A DNA stretch of 64,000 nt from Bacteroidota bacterium. GTDB lineage: Bacteria > Bacteroidota > Bacteroidia > Chitinophagales > Chitinophagaceae. Location of the stretch: the NCBI GenBank assembly GCA_023417815.1, contig JAEZEI010000014.1, positions 17,106 through 81,105 of the forward strand. Reading direction: 5' to 3'. A program made the translations under genes and the position numbers. Shown one piece after another: positions 1-8,654 of this stretch; position 1 is the first letter of the stretch; the number at the start of each line of letters is the position of its first letter. A model generated the notes under the pieces. It was given only the letters and a program-made list of their open reading frames with translations, ran no database searches and had not been told where the DNA came from.

Positions 1-1014
1 CGCAAAGGCGACTGGATTCGGGATACTCTTAATAAATACGTTCCGGCTTCGGCACGATACACTTTGTATTCAGGTACGCATTGCTGCTGGAATTCTTTCT
101 ATGATCCAAACTACATGGAGAATGGGGAGAGCATTTATACATGGATGCTTAAGCAAAGAAAAGTTGCGCCTGTTCTGCCTGTACCGAACAGCAATCCGCA
201 GGCAAATGCAGGCCGCGATTCCATCATCCCGGTTCCGATAAATTCAATTACATTGAAAGGCGCAGGGAATGATCCTGATGGAAACCCGATCCAGTTCACC
301 TGGAAAAAACTTGAAGGACCGACTGGAACGATCTCGAATGTTACTAATCCTCAAACCAATGTGATCGCACTTACAACAGGTACATACAGGTTTGAACTTG
401 AAGTAACGGATGCACTCGGTGCAAAAGGAAAGGACACTGTTACGATCAATAATGGAAACCTGGTGTTGCCGGTAGTACTTGTGAACCTTGTGGCATACGA
501 TCGCAATGGCGCCACAGAACTGCGTTGGGCTACTGCGCAGGAATTGAATTCATCTCATTTTGATGTGGAATGGAGCAGCAACGGAACCGAATTCTCTTCA
601 ATTGGAAATGTGTTCGCTTCGGGCACCAGCCAGAGCATGCGCCATTACCAGTATACCGATAATGAAGCACGTCGCGGAGTTAGTTATTACAGGCTTAAGA
701 TGGTGGATATTGACGGTTCATTCACCTACAGCAGGGTGGTATCCGTTCAGCGCGAAAATGAATTCGCAGATATTGAACTGGTGAACACATCCTTCAGGAA
801 CAGTGATCTTACTGTAAAACTTTTAGCTGTTGACCGGTCTTCTGTGAATATAATTCTCACTGATGCTTCAGGGAAAGTAATAATGAGATCAGTTCAGGAA
901 CTGAATTCCGGGGCGAATGAGATACGCAGGATTGTACCCGTGCAAAGAGGGGCCTATTACCTAACCATCATGAGTAATTCAGGAAAAGTAACGAGAACAG
1001 TGCTGCATCAATGA
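1..1014 (+). CDS. Secreted esterase/PKD protein with T9SS sorting domain (5' end missing)
   Basis: The reading frame is open from the first base, so this is the C-terminal part of a longer gene; the first ATG at about 115 is internal. It begins in the end of an alpha/beta-hydrolase-like domain: the motif GTHCCWNSFY matches the catalytic-His region (GGHCCWNQFY) of the secreted protein at 28572. A PKD-type domain follows (roughly residues 60-150, with the NAGRD start and FELEVTD strand), then an FN3-like module (LRWATAQE) and a C-terminal beta domain ending in GAYYLTIMSNSGKV, typical of T9SS type A sorting domains. The protein is therefore expected at the cell surface or outside the cell. Substrate is unknown. 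It is convergent with the next gene across a shared terminator. Confidence 0.85.
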   Translation, partial: RKGDWIRDTLNKYVPASARYTLYSGTHCCWNSFYDPNYMENGESIYTWMLKQRKVAPVLPVPNSNPQANAGRDSIIPVPINSITLKGAGNDPDGNPIQFTWKKLEGPTGTISNVTNPQTNVIALTTGTYRFELEVTDALGAKGKDTVTINNGNLVLPVVLVNLVAYDRNGATELRWATAQELNSSHFDVEWSSNGTEFSSIGNVFASGTSQSMRHYQYTDNEARRGVSYYRLKMVDIDGSFTYSRVVSVQRENEFADIELVNTSFRNSDLTVKLLAVDRSSVNIILTDASGKVIMRSVQELNSGANEIRRIVPVQRGAYYLTIMSNSGKVTRTVLHQ

Positions 1015-1036
1015 TAGTTTCATGCTTGTTTAAAAG

Positions 1037-1067
1037 GCCGTGGTTTTAACACCGCGGCTTTTTATTT
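1037..1067. terminator. Bidirectional rho-independent terminator
   Basis: GCCGTGGT and ACCGCGGC form an 8-bp stem (one G-U) around TTTAAC, followed by TTTTTATTT. An A-run precedes the stem, so it can also serve the convergent minus-strand gene ending at 1062. Confidence 0.85.
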
Positions 1068-2108
1068 CAGGTTGAATGTGGCCAGCACTGCGTTATGGTC
1101 ACTGGATGATGTTACAAGGGTTTCAGCGCCGGTACAGGTGAATTGCGGTGAATAGAAGATGTGATCGATCCTTATTCCAGGGATACTGCTTTGATAGGTT
1201 GCTCCAAGTCCGAAACCACCATGCAGCCATGCATCATTCAATTCATGCTTCACCTTGCGATATAAATAACTTGTGGATATGGTATTCAGGTCGGCGCAGA
1301 ATATGATTTTTCTTTTTGAAGCCCGGTAAACATCCCTGGTAACCCGGGCTTGCGTAACCTGGTCACTGAATCCCTGTTTTACCTGGGAAAGTTTTCCAAC
1401 ACTTACACTTATTTTATTGTCATCCTTTTCGTAGCTGATATTCTGGTAATGACCGGTGATCACATCCACTGTATCAGTTCCGATGATTATCCCGGCCCTG
1501 ATCAGGGATGCAGAAGGCTCAGAACCGAAAGGATATCTTGAAGAATCAGTTACCGGGAATTTGCTGAAGAGAATGTTTCCAAAGAAGAATTTCTTTTCAA
1601 ACTTTGGATTATCGCGGGAGAAATAATGATAAGGGTATCCCATAGCTCTGATCCGGTCAATAAAATTATATGTGCTGTCCGGGATCACTGCGGTAAAGAA
1701 TTCCTGCAGGCAAACAATATCCGCATTTGAGGTTTGTATAGCATCAAAGATCACCTGGTTCTTCCGTATGGCGGTTTCTTTATCAGGCGCATCATAATTC
1801 ATTAAGCCCACATTCCAGGTCATCACTTTCAGTCCCTTATCTGCAACACCCCCGGATAATCTAACGGGAAGGATTCGTAATACTCCCGGCAAAGTGATGA
1901 GCAACGCCGAAGCGCCAAGCAATACCTGTCCTTTCTTTTTGAAGATGAGCAGGATGGTGAGAATAAAAACGAAGGCATAAAATACCGGGAAAAAATTCCC
2001 GAGCATTGCAATCGGCCACCATTTATTTGGAGGAAGAAAGGAAGCTGCGCCCGATAGCAGCAGAAGAACCGAGAATATATAAAGAAGAAATAAAGTCAGC
2101 CGCGTCAT
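1062..2108 (-). CDS. Endonuclease/exonuclease/phosphatase family protein with N-terminal membrane segments
   Basis: 348 residues. Residues 1-85 hold about three hydrophobic segments. The rest is an EEP-fold metal-dependent phosphoesterase domain: the start motif TWNVG, the metal-ligand Glu in CLQEF (about residue 136), CADLNT (about 272), IDHIFYS (about 314) and the terminal SSDHNAV. Family members cleave phosphodiesters in nucleic acids, phosphoinositides or sphingolipids; the true substrate cannot be told from sequence. The membrane anchor with an outward catalytic domain is an inference. It is the last gene of the minus-strand EPS arm, 15 bp after the methyltransferase stop. Confidence 0.85.
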   Translation of the reverse strand: MTRLTLFLLYIFSVLLLLSGAASFLPPNKWWPIAMLGNFFPVFYAFVFILTILLIFKKKGQVLLGASALLITLPGVLRILPVRLSGGVADKGLKVMTWNVGLMNYDAPDKETAIRKNQVIFDAIQTSNADIVCLQEFFTAVIPDSTYNFIDRIRAMGYPYHYFSRDNPKFEKKFFFGNILFSKFPVTDSSRYPFGSEPSASLIRAGIIIGTDTVDVITGHYQNISYEKDDNKISVSVGKLSQVKQGFSDQVTQARVTRDVYRASKRKIIFCADLNTISTSYLYRKVKHELNDAWLHGGFGLGATYQSSIPGIRIDHIFYSPQFTCTGAETLVTSSSDHNAVLATFNLK

Positions 2109-2123
2109 TGCATGCGAATATCC

Positions 2124-2885
2124 TTACTTTGACGCAAAGTAAACAGCATCTCCTTTCCAAAACCCATATTTATAATTTTCTTCATCTGTGAATTCAGCAG
2201 TATAATCATCAACTTTTACATTAAAACCGGGCTCGCTTAACCTGTCTTTATAATCCAGTCCATAATACCGTACATGTTCTTTTAATCCGAATGCTTTAAG
2301 CCTTTCCAATGGATCGGTTATTGAACTGTCCTCGTAGGTCTTTTCTTCTTTTCCATTTATCGGCACCTGGAAGATCCCCCAGCCACCAGGTTTCATAAGG
2401 TCATATAAATTTTTCATGGCCTGCCTGTCCTGTTCAATATATTGAAAGACATGATTGCAAATGATGACATCAAATTCGCCGATAGATCTATCAGGATTCA
2501 GCAAGTCGAAATATTTAGTTCCTTTCGGATAGAGGTGGGGATATATATCTACCGGGTGGTATTCAATGTTTGAAGCTTTTGCAAACCTGCTGAAGAAAAT
2601 TTCCTCCGGCGCAACATGCAGCAAGCGTAACGGCTTTTTAAAAATGTCGGTCTTGTTTTCAAAATACATCCATAGCAACCGATGACGCTCCAGGCTTTCA
2701 CATTCGGGGCACCATGCATTGCGCCGGCGGCTGTCACCAAAAGGTGCAAACTCCCTGAACTCGCTTTTACAGCAGGGACAAAAAACGCCCTTTCCTGCAA
2801 ACTTTCTTTTTAGCCATATAAGCCTTAACCGGTTGGCAACAGGAAACAGCGGGCCAATTGCCTCTTTCACTTTTGTACTAAGCAT
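2124..2885 (-). CDS. Class I SAM-dependent methyltransferase with N-terminal zinc-ribbon-like cysteines
   Basis: 253 residues. The N-terminus has two cysteine pairs, CPCC at 36-39 and CPEC at 59-62, resembling a zinc ribbon. A Rossmann-type methyltransferase core follows, with a modified SAM motif (LLHVAPE) and the strand FDVIICNHVFQYI typical of Methyltransf_11-like proteins. The acceptor is unknown; the setting among glycosyltransferases suggests a sugar or nucleotide-sugar O-methyltransferase (inference). The start overlaps the upstream deacetylase stop as TGATG, indicating translational coupling. Confidence 0.85.
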   Translation of the reverse strand: MLSTKVKEAIGPLFPVANRLRLIWLKRKFAGKGVFCPCCKSEFREFAPFGDSRRRNAWCPECESLERHRLLWMYFENKTDIFKKPLRLLHVAPEEIFFSRFAKASNIEYHPVDIYPHLYPKGTKYFDLLNPDRSIGEFDVIICNHVFQYIEQDRQAMKNLYDLMKPGGWGIFQVPINGKEEKTYEDSSITDPLERLKAFGLKEHVRYYGLDYKDRLSEPGFNVKVDDYTAEFTDEENYKYGFWKGDAVYFASK

Positions 2886-3886
2886 CAGTTTTGTCTTTTA
2901 ATTGCTGCAGATCTTCTTTTGTTTATGGCGTTGAAGACCATCAGACCTTTAAAGGTCCTTGATAATGGCTGCCAGGGTCTTTCTGCATTGAAGCGATGAA
3001 GGGTTTTATTATTCAGTTCTTTTTTTTGATTCTGTATACCAAATAACAGGTCAACATGAGGAGTAACCTGGGAAAAGAATTCCTGCTTAACGTCAGCGTC
3101 TGAATAAGGGAAGCTGAAACAGGTATGACTGTTGAACGACCTGATATAATTAACCGATGCAAGCGTGTTCTCTACCTGTTCTTCCAGGGCCATGGCCGGG
3201 TAATATGGATGATCCCAGCTATGAGCGCCAATGGTGAATCCATCTTTTGAAAGGGATGATAGCTGCTGCGACGTCAGGAAGGGCTTGTGCTCTTCCATAT
3301 AAACATCAAAGGAAAAGCCGATCTTTTTCGCGAGATCATCGAGAATGTTCTCATCGAGCGTCTTCGAAGCTTTGATCCGGAAGGAAACATCCTTAACGTT
3401 GTTTCCTCCAAAGGATTCGATAAATATTTTTACGTAAGCGGGATCCTCAGCATTCTCATATAATTTTCCAAGCAGCAGGCTTGCCTTACAGCGACTGAAA
3501 AGTTTTTTATTATCTATGAAAGCAGGGTTTATAAAGAAGATGGCCGGGATTCCCTTTGCTTTAAGCAGAGGTGCAATGATGGTATAGCACTCCCTGAAAC
3601 CATCATCAAAGGTGAGTAAGAACCTGTTCTTTGGTAAAGGCCTTTCATTCTTTACCACTTCTACCAATTCCGTGGGATCGATCGGTTTAAAATTCCTGCC
3701 AAGAAATTCAAGGTCGTCGTTGAACTGGTTAATGTTCTTATAACTGTAAAGGTTGCAGATATGTTCAAGTGATTCGTCGCTTACGGTGTGATGATAGGGT
3801 AGGTAGATATCAGGAGATATGGTTTTAAGCAAACCCATGGGTAATGCATTGCATGCCGTATAGAATATCTTCTTACTTAAGCTCAT
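2885..3886 (-). CDS. Polysaccharide deacetylase family protein (NodB fold)
   Basis: 333 residues. The NodB motif 1 is present as LLTFDDGF (catalytic base and metal Asp) near residue 90, and motif 2 as IGAHSWDHPYY with the two metal-binding His near residue 220. This family removes N- or O-acetyl groups from sugar polymers or from lipid-linked precursors. No clear signal peptide is seen: the N-terminus is basic and only mildly hydrophobic, so location is uncertain. The start overlaps the upstream glycosyltransferase end by 14 nt, and the stop overlaps the next gene by 1 nt, so it is part of one operon. Confidence 0.9.
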   Translation of the reverse strand: MSLSKKIFYTACNALPMGLLKTISPDIYLPYHHTVSDESLEHICNLYSYKNINQFNDDLEFLGRNFKPIDPTELVEVVKNERPLPKNRFLLTFDDGFRECYTIIAPLLKAKGIPAIFFINPAFIDNKKLFSRCKASLLLGKLYENAEDPAYVKIFIESFGGNNVKDVSFRIKASKTLDENILDDLAKKIGFSFDVYMEEHKPFLTSQQLSSLSKDGFTIGAHSWDHPYYPAMALEEQVENTLASVNYIRSFNSHTCFSFPYSDADVKQEFFSQVTPHVDLLFGIQNQKKELNNKTLHRFNAERPWQPLSRTFKGLMVFNAINKRRSAAIKRQN

Positions 3887-5069
3887 TCTTCAGCAATTCA
3901 TCAATATAGATTATCTTATTGTGTTCAGTCTTCAAAAAACTTCTTGTTGCTGTTTTCATTCTTAGCAAAGACCTTACCTGCCTGAATGCAACTTTAGGCA
4001 GGTGCAGCAGGGCACTGGCCATCCCGGGCTGCCTGCTTTGTGTTATAACAACCAGGCAGAAATTCAGACTGAACAAAAATAGTAATGCTATCCACGCCCA
4101 GGTGAGCGAAAGGTTTATCCATATCGATGCCAGCGCAAATAAGATAGCAGCACCAATGAGCAGGAAAAGGGGAGGTCGCAGCATTACAAAACCAAGCAGG
4201 ATCCTGCCAAGACTGAATGTTTTGAAACCATCCAGGAAGAGCGAAAGGCTATCCTTAAAATATTTAAAATATGTATTGATCCACCTCGTGCGTTGCTTTT
4301 CGAGTGTTGCACCATCCTCTACTTTTTCATCATATACGATCGCATCTTCTGCAAACCCGATCTGCTTTATTTTTTTTGCGAGCTGAACCTGCATCTTCTT
4401 ATCGAAACCTCCCAGGTTATCCCGGTACATCACTTCATTGTAAAGAGACAGATCTATTGCAATGCCCAATCCTAAAATAGCTGAACTCCATCCTCTTTCC
4501 ATTTTTACCTGGCGTTCAAGGAATGTATTATAAATATGACCGATCGAATCCAGTCGCGCATAAGTAGAATCTGTATTCTTCGAAAGCATGTGAGTCTGCA
4601 CAACCCTGAAGCCATTTTTGAAATGAGTGTTCAGTTTTGAAAAATATTCAGGATGAACGAGGTTGTCGCTGTCGAAGATCACCAATGCATCATGTTGTCG
4701 TATAAAATTCTCAACAGCGTATTTTATAGACCTGATCTTGGAATGAAACGGCACCTTAGGATGAAGCACAATAACGCGGGAATCAGAAAAAACCGGAGGA
4801 TTGTCACAGGCATCTGCAACCACATATACAGCCAGGTTGGTGTAATGCTGTTTAAGCAAGCTGTCAACCAATGGGGGAACACAGCGCAGGTCCTCATGAG
4901 CAGTGATGATAGCAGCAAAATCGAAATCGCGCTGATGCTTTACCTTATATTTTTTTTTAAAGGGAAGCCAGTGCGTGATGAAAAGAAGAACAGGTACGAT
5001 GAAATATAATGCAACAGCCGCACTGAGCACGTAAAATGTAACGAGGGCTATTTCATTAATTATTCCCAT
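3873..5069 (-). CDS. Membrane glycosyltransferase, family 2
   Basis: 398 residues. A first hydrophobic segment (about 8-33) precedes a GT-A domain that starts with FAAIITAHEDL and carries a DSD metal motif in VIFDSDNLVHPEYF. KQRTRWI matches the Q-x-x-RW signature of processive or large-chain GT2 enzymes. Two or more C-terminal membrane segments follow at about 285-345. This supports inner-membrane sugar transfer from a nucleotide sugar to a lipid-linked acceptor. Neighbours overlap on both sides by 14 nt. Confidence 0.9.
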   Translation of the reverse strand: MGIINEIALVTFYVLSAAVALYFIVPVLLFITHWLPFKKKYKVKHQRDFDFAAIITAHEDLRCVPPLVDSLLKQHYTNLAVYVVADACDNPPVFSDSRVIVLHPKVPFHSKIRSIKYAVENFIRQHDALVIFDSDNLVHPEYFSKLNTHFKNGFRVVQTHMLSKNTDSTYARLDSIGHIYNTFLERQVKMERGWSSAILGLGIAIDLSLYNEVMYRDNLGGFDKKMQVQLAKKIKQIGFAEDAIVYDEKVEDGATLEKQRTRWINTYFKYFKDSLSLFLDGFKTFSLGRILLGFVMLRPPLFLLIGAAILFALASIWINLSLTWAWIALLFLFSLNFCLVVITQSRQPGMASALLHLPKVAFRQVRSLLRMKTATRSFLKTEHNKIIYIDELLKNELK

Positions 5070-5817
5070 CCGTATTCTTTTTCCATACGCTTACAAACCC
5101 GCCGGTAAAACCGTAGGGGAGAAGCTCCGCAATTGCACAATCAAGTTTCTGAAGAATTTTGATCCGCTTGGCCAGCAGGCTGAAAGGAAACACATCTTCA
5201 ATGAAGTTTGTTTTCCCGAACCGTTGAATGCTGAAATTATTTGAAGAAGCTAATTGCTTTAATGTTTTGAGCGTAAAGAACTGGATATGGGTAAGATCAC
5301 TTGCATCGCTTTGCACTGTGGTGCCTTTATATCCCAGCATGCGTTTCATTTTCTGAATGGCTTTCCAGAGCCAGTTGTTCTTTTTTTGTAACGCTATCAC
5401 AGGCTTGGTCACAAACATTTCTCTTGGACCTTTTCCGTTTGGTACGGTTACGATCAGCACACCGTTCTCATCGAGGGAGGAATGAAGAACCTCCAGTAAG
5501 GAAGAAGGATTGTGAAGGTGTTCCAGGACTTCACTGCAGATGATGGCATTATATTTAATGCCTGAAACCTGCAGTTGTTCTGCGCTGAGAACATCAAATC
5601 TTACGTTCGGCGATCTATTAAGTTGCTTAGCTTTTGCAATGGCATTCTCACTGATATCAATCCCGTATACATTGAATCCGCGTTCTCCGAGAGCACGGCT
5701 TATTACGCCGTTTCCGCAGCCCACATCAAGCACCACAGAATTTGCAGGAAGATTCTTTTCCAGGGTATCAATAATAAAATTCAGCCTTTTCTGGTCTGCT
5801 ATCCTTTCAAATTCCAT
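5056..5817 (-). CDS. Class I SAM-dependent methyltransferase
   Basis: 253 residues. The canonical SAM-binding loop VVLDVGCGNG is near residue 30, and an acidic residue ends the second strand in VYGIDIS. Motif IV is NAIICSEVLEHL. The fold resembles UbiG/Methyltransf_11 enzymes, but ubiquinone is not expected in Bacteroidota and the EPS neighbourhood suggests a sugar substrate. Its start overlaps the GT4 stop by 11 nt and its stop overlaps the following GT2 by 14 nt. Confidence 0.88.
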   Translation of the reverse strand: MEFERIADQKRLNFIIDTLEKNLPANSVVLDVGCGNGVISRALGERGFNVYGIDISENAIAKAKQLNRSPNVRFDVLSAEQLQVSGIKYNAIICSEVLEHLHNPSSLLEVLHSSLDENGVLIVTVPNGKGPREMFVTKPVIALQKKNNWLWKAIQKMKRMLGYKGTTVQSDASDLTHIQFFTLKTLKQLASSNNFSIQRFGKTNFIEDVFPFSLLAKRIKILQKLDCAIAELLPYGFTGGFVSVWKKNTDGNN

Positions 5818-6931
5818 TTCTGATAAGTTTCAGATAAATAGTTTCAATTTCTCTTGTCATTTCAAGCGCATTAAAACGCTGCTGGACTGTTTTGCGTGCT
5901 GCCATTCCTAATCTTTCCATCAATTCCTTATCTCTCGACAACTTTAATATTTTTTCTGCGAGCTCCTTTTCAAGCGAACCGGTATTCACCAGCAAACCAT
6001 TGATGGTGTCGGATATTATCTCCGTTGTTCCATCCACCTTTGATGCGATCACTGCCTTTGCCATGCTCATGGCTTCAAGAAGCCCGATGGGTAATCCTTC
6101 CCAAAGAGAAGGCAGAACATAGATATCTGCCATTGCGAGCAGATCAGGTACATCTTTCCGGAAAGGAAGGAACCTGATAGCATCTTTAGCCCCGGAGGCT
6201 GAAGCAGATCTTTTTCCTTCTTCAAGCTGTTCACCTTCCCCAACCATCAGCAATTTAACCCGGGGATTTGCTGATACAACCGATTCAAAGGCCTTTATTA
6301 AAGTAAGTGGTTGTTTTTGCAAGGTGAACCGGGCAACAAAAAGAACAATTATATCATCCTTGCTGTAGCCAAGTGTATCTCTTAATTTCCTGTCATAACG
6401 TGATGGGTCGAACTTTAGTTGATCGATGCCATTATTAACGACTTCTGACCGTAACCCGGGAATGTATTTTGCTCCCGATTCTTTATTTGATGCTGAAACT
6501 GATATGTTCACAGTGGATGAGGCAGTGAGCAACCTTTCGCCAGCTATCCTGGCTGTTCTCACCCATGGTTTCTGATCTATATGGAACGACCATCCGTGAA
6601 TTGTATAGACCCATGGAATTTTGCCGGAACGGCAGGCGCGGAACACGTTTGATGCCGCCCGGGTTCCGTGCGCATGAACCAAAACTGGCGCTTCGGTGCG
6701 TACCAGTTTTTTCACTTTTCCCCATATGGAAAGGTCGAAAGGCCTGGTTGTTGGAATGATATGAGTTTTCACACCGAGTTTTTCAAGTTCGGTTATCATT
6801 GGCCCGTCAGTAAATGAAAGAACTACCGGATCAAATTGTTCACGATCCATATTTGCGACAAGGCTTAACAGGTGGCTTTCACCTCCGCCTATCTGCCCCT
6901 GCCTGATACATTGAAGTATCTTATATCTCAT
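5807..6931 (-). CDS. Glycosyltransferase family 4
   Basis: 374 residues with the two-Rossmann GT-B layout. The N-terminal GQIGGGESHLLSLV is an acceptor-side glycine-rich loop; the C-terminal half has VARFTLQKQPLTLIKAF and the donor-binding EGLPIGLLEAMSMAKAVIAS (E-x7-E). These features place it in the retaining GT4 family of soluble enzymes that add sugars to lipid-linked EPS or LPS repeat units. The sugar cannot be predicted. It lies 3 nt downstream of a methyltransferase. Confidence 0.92.
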   Translation of the reverse strand: MRYKILQCIRQGQIGGGESHLLSLVANMDREQFDPVVLSFTDGPMITELEKLGVKTHIIPTTRPFDLSIWGKVKKLVRTEAPVLVHAHGTRAASNVFRACRSGKIPWVYTIHGWSFHIDQKPWVRTARIAGERLLTASSTVNISVSASNKESGAKYIPGLRSEVVNNGIDQLKFDPSRYDRKLRDTLGYSKDDIIVLFVARFTLQKQPLTLIKAFESVVSANPRVKLLMVGEGEQLEEGKRSASASGAKDAIRFLPFRKDVPDLLAMADIYVLPSLWEGLPIGLLEAMSMAKAVIASKVDGTTEIISDTINGLLVNTGSLEKELAEKILKLSRDKELMERLGMAARKTVQQRFNALEMTREIETIYLKLIRNGI

Positions 6932-6934
6932 CCG

Positions 6935-7606
6935 CTAAATTTTAGTGGCAACCACCATTATCTCTTTAATACCGGTCAGTCTTGAAAGCATGTTGGTTGC
7001 CCAGCGGTATAGGCCGAAATTCATTTTTGCCAGTGGAAGCAGTTTATGGTATCCTGCGCCTCTTATATACCTGTTCTCTTCGATACGAAACCCGGAGGTT
7101 AACAGGAGATTATTAATGTTCCTGAAATTCCACATGAAAATATGCTGGTTGAGATCCAGCTTGAAGTTGCTCTTTCCATGCCTTTCAAACGGGATAACCA
7201 GGATAAGTTTGTGGCCTGGTTTGAGTTTACTGCGCATATCCTCGATCATGGTCTTGGGATGAGGATGATGTTCCAGTACGTGGGAACTGAACACCACATC
7301 AAAACTTTCGTTAGGAATGGATTCAAAATCCGTGGTGGCATTAATTCCTTTTTTTCTGCAGAATTCGATACCGTATGATGAGATATCAACGCCCATGGCG
7401 TTAGGCATATAATAGATGTTCTGTCCGAGTCCGCAGCCATAATCGAGGATACGACTGTTCTTATCGATCCCGGAAAAGAATTTTTTTACAGCTATTTTGG
7501 CCCGGGCATTATAGTAATCGTCATTGAAATGGTTACTATGACGGGTGGCATGATACCACTCTTCGTAGTCAACATCGTTCCTTTCGGCAGTTATTGCAGG
7601 ATTCAT
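6935..7606 (-). CDS. Class I SAM-dependent methyltransferase
   Basis: 223 residues. The SAM loop is RILDYGCGLGQN (about residues 54-65), and the post-motif FDVVFSSHVLEHHPHP is typical of Methyltransf_11. It is the third methyltransferase in this arm. The upstream gap of 101 bp to the GT2 at 7708 carries a 14-bp perfect palindrome, so a separate promoter or operator is possible here. Confidence 0.87.
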   Translation of the reverse strand: MNPAITAERNDVDYEEWYHATRHSNHFNDDYYNARAKIAVKKFFSGIDKNSRILDYGCGLGQNIYYMPNAMGVDISSYGIEFCRKKGINATTDFESIPNESFDVVFSSHVLEHHPHPKTMIEDMRSKLKPGHKLILVIPFERHGKSNFKLDLNQHIFMWNFRNINNLLLTSGFRIEENRYIRGAGYHKLLPLAKMNFGLYRWATNMLSRLTGIKEIMVVATKI

Positions 7607-7627
7607 AAACTTTTATTGGGTTCAGGT

Positions 7628-7641
7628 GTAAAACGTTTTAC
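7628..7641. promoter_or_regulatory. Perfect 14-bp palindrome upstream of methyltransferase
   Basis: GTAAAACGTTTTAC lies about 22 bp upstream of the methyltransferase start at 7606, within the only real gap of this part of the arm. It looks like an operator half-site pair, but no regulator can be named. Confidence 0.35.
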
Positions 7642-7707
7642 GGGCCGGCATTGGTATGCAGCATAATTTCTGCGGTACAATTTACCAAAAAATACGGCCT
7701 TTGGTCA

Positions 7708-8628
7708 TTATTCAGGGGAATACCTGCTTGTAGTGAGGTTCCAGGTTACTCCATTCACGAAGGCTTTCAGATGCTTGAACTGCCTTGCCATCAGGAATTT
7801 AAGAACCGTTTTAGGCACGGTCAAAAAGCTGAAGAAAGCAATGAACACAGCAAACTGTGGCCATGAAGCGTGCCGGCGCATATAAAAGATCCTGTTCCGG
7901 GTCATATAATGTACCTTAAGCGGGCTGGCTTTGCCCATGCTCATTGATTCTTTATGGAAGATCAGGCCATGGGCCTGGTAAAAGATTTTATAACCTGCTT
8001 TAATGATCCTGGCACTCCAGTCACTTTCATCATAATAAACAAAATACTTCTCAGCCATCATTCCCACCTTTTCGATCACCTCACGACTAACCATAAGCGC
8101 ACAACCATGAGCGCTGTGGGTGTATCCCGAAACATCATGCTGACCCTTATCTTCTTCAAGGCTTCCCACTGCGGTGGTTTTACCGGTGAGCATGCTCATC
8201 TTATTGAAGCCGGCGTACTGAATGATATTCGGGTTGGAGTAAAAACGGATCTTGGGGCAAACTGCGCCAACTTTGGGATCCTGGAAAAAAGGTTCAAGGC
8301 ATTTTTCGATCAGGTCCGGGGTAACTTCAGCATCATTATTCACCTGGAAAATAAAATCATAATCCGGCGAGGCATGTCTCATCCCGAAATTATTACCACC
8401 GGCTGAGCCCAGGTTCACCGGGCTTTTAACCACTCTTGTATTATGATAGTTCCCTGCCATGATTTTTTCGGTAGGGTCAATGGTAGAGCCATTATCTACA
8501 ACTATGATCTCGTAATTTTTGTAAGTGAGATTCCGGGTACTCTCAAGGAATTCCATGGTCACATCCAGGCCATTCCAGTTAAGTGTTACAATGGAAACAA
8601 AGGGCTGCTTCCCGTTGAAAGTTTTCAT
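7708..8628 (-). CDS. Glycosyltransferase family 2 (rhamnosyltransferase-like)
   Basis: 306 residues. GT-A domain with the start VTLNWNGLDVTMEFLES, the nucleotide-binding FQVNNDAEVTPDL (NDAE in place of DxD, common in this subgroup), GCALMVSREVIEKVG and YDESDWSARIIKAGY carrying the catalytic-base region. This layout matches the wbbL/rfbF-like GT2 enzymes. The C-terminus has a hydrophobic stretch (about 262-280) that could bind the membrane. It is 26 nt downstream of the priming sugar transferase and probably adds an early sugar (inference). Confidence 0.9.
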   Translation of the reverse strand: MKTFNGKQPFVSIVTLNWNGLDVTMEFLESTRNLTYKNYEIIVVDNGSTIDPTEKIMAGNYHNTRVVKSPVNLGSAGGNNFGMRHASPDYDFIFQVNNDAEVTPDLIEKCLEPFFQDPKVGAVCPKIRFYSNPNIIQYAGFNKMSMLTGKTTAVGSLEEDKGQHDVSGYTHSAHGCALMVSREVIEKVGMMAEKYFVYYDESDWSARIIKAGYKIFYQAHGLIFHKESMSMGKASPLKVHYMTRNRIFYMRRHASWPQFAVFIAFFSFLTVPKTVLKFLMARQFKHLKAFVNGVTWNLTTSRYSPE

Positions 8629-8654
8629 TTTTCTTGTTTTGGTTCGAAGCTTTT

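Noticed and set aside
2124..2142. Inverted repeat TTACTTTG-ACG-CAAAGTAA at the methyltransferase stop
   Set aside because: It overlaps coding sequence inside a tight operon and has no T-run, so it is probably chance.
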